In this document: positions 5,767 to 6,436 of the stretch, in pieces
Position numbering within the stretch: position 1 is the stretch's first letter
Layout of the letters: the number at the start of each line of letters is the position of its first letter
DNA from: JANMJD01 sp031371195
GTDB taxonomy: Bacteria; Actinomycetota; Acidimicrobiia; Acidimicrobiales; Ilumatobacteraceae
Direction of reading: 5' to 3'
Length of the DNA stretch: 6,436 nt
Assembly: GCA_031371195.1 (NCBI GenBank)
Contig: JANMJD010000203.1
Span: forward strand, 1 to 6,436
Notes under the pieces: generated by a model
What the model was told of the DNA's origin: nothing
The model's database searches: none
What the model saw: the letters and a program-made list of their open reading frames with translations, nothing else
Program-made: the position numbers and the translations under genes

Positions 5767-6436
5767 ATGACGTTGGGCGACATGACCCACGACCGGGCAG
5801 ATGTGTTCACGGCGCGCCGACTCGTGCGAACCCGCGTCGCCTCACGGCGTGTGCTGCGGGCCGCACGTCGACTCATCGGCGACTCGCCGATCTTCTTACC
5901 AATCGTTCTTCGAGCGACTCCACTCGGCACGAGTCGGCGCATCACGCGCCGCACGACCGTGGTTGTCGAAGGATTTCCACGGTCGGGAAACACGTTCGCG
6001 GCCTTCGCGTTCATACAGGTCCTCGTCGGTGTGCCCGGCCCGGCGCTCACGTTGCCAGCCACGTACATACCCCGAGCCAGGTCAAGCGAGCGGTGCGGCT
6101 CGGCCTACCGACGCTTCTGGTTGTGCGCACCCCCGACGATGCCGTGTGCTCGTTACTCGTCGCCGCACCGCATGTGACGGCGATGAGTGCCTATCGGGAA
6201 TGGATCCACCATCACCGCGAACTGATGGCGATGCGGGACGCGTTCGTCGTCGCATCGCTGCCCGAACTGATCGACGACTTCGGCCGGGTCGTGCAGCGCC
6301 TCAATCATCGATTCCGCACCTCATTGCCAGCCGATCCGTGGACGCCGGACAAGCTGGCAGACACCCGTCAGGCGATGGAGGCCCATCATCGGATCGTCCA
6401 TGCCGGTGCGCCACACACTGCACCTTGGCCGAGCGA
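5767..6436 (+). CDS. Sulfotransferase-like protein, frameshifted and cut by the window end
   Basis: The first frame starts at ATG 5767, preceded by GGGGCGAG as ribosome site. After a basic Arg-rich N-terminus (about 65 residues) it gives VVVEGFPRSGNTF; GFPRSGNTF (69-77) is the 5'-phosphosulfate (PAPS) loop of bacterial sulfotransferases. Family features then continue in another frame: HVASHVHTPSQVKRAV from 6048 and VVRTPDDAVCS (6120-6152), which resembles the R-x-P-x-D-A-x-x-S 3'-phosphate-binding motif. That second frame is open to the window end. The first frame instead runs on without resemblance to a stop at 6175-6177. A single lost base around 6036-6050, in a run of C and G, reconciles them. 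The protein would transfer sulfate from PAPS to an unknown acceptor, perhaps a glycan or lipid. The C-terminus is outside the window. Other P-loop kinases are less likely because both nucleotide motifs fit sulfotransferases. Confidence 0.7.

Overview
GC-rich bacterial DNA that looks like Actinomycetota. The evidence is the ilvB-ilvN-ilvC gene order, the actinobacterial character of the three proteins, GTG starts, and an ilv leader that appears to be leaderless. A deep-branching class such as Acidimicrobiia is possible but is only my impression. Most of the window is ordinary biosynthetic DNA. I found no CRISPR array, tRNA, rRNA or insertion sequence, and no convincing undescribed system.

Layout. 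(1) About 1-151 holds no supported gene; a strong inverted repeat at 90-122 is the probable terminator of the leftward ilv operon. (2) 152-3483, minus strand, is a tight ilvB-ilvN-ilvC operon. It encodes the acetohydroxyacid synthase large and small subunits and ketol-acid reductoisomerase, the first two steps of valine, leucine and isoleucine synthesis. ilvB and ilvN overlap by 4 bp (GTGA), and the TAG of ilvN touches the ATG of ilvC. ilvC carries one in-frame amber codon at 620-622, just before its metal-binding residues, in an otherwise normal reading frame. (3) 3484-3734 is the regulatory leader of the operon. It has a candidate promoter, a 12-residue leader peptide containing Leu-Val-Val-Ile, a GC-rich hairpin beginning at the leader stop codon, and a textbook intrinsic terminator (attenuator) about 90 nt before ilvB. 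(4) 3735-5603, minus strand, is a large polytopic membrane protein resembling GT-C-type glycosyltransferases. (5) 5604-5766 is a divergent promoter region. (6) 5767 to the window end, plus strand, is a sulfotransferase-like gene with an 'EGFPRSGNTF' P-loop. It changes frame near 6036-6050 and runs off the end.

How the parts work together. The ilv genes form a self-contained pathway unit, probably controlled by transcription attenuation in response to charged branched-chain tRNAs, plus valine feedback through the ACT domain of IlvN. The membrane protein and the sulfotransferase-like gene may belong to cell-surface glycan metabolism, but this rests only on family resemblance and adjacency. Two single-base lesions in 6.4 kb (ilvC amber, sulfotransferase frameshift) suggest either sequencing or assembly errors or real gene damage. 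The sequence alone cannot decide.
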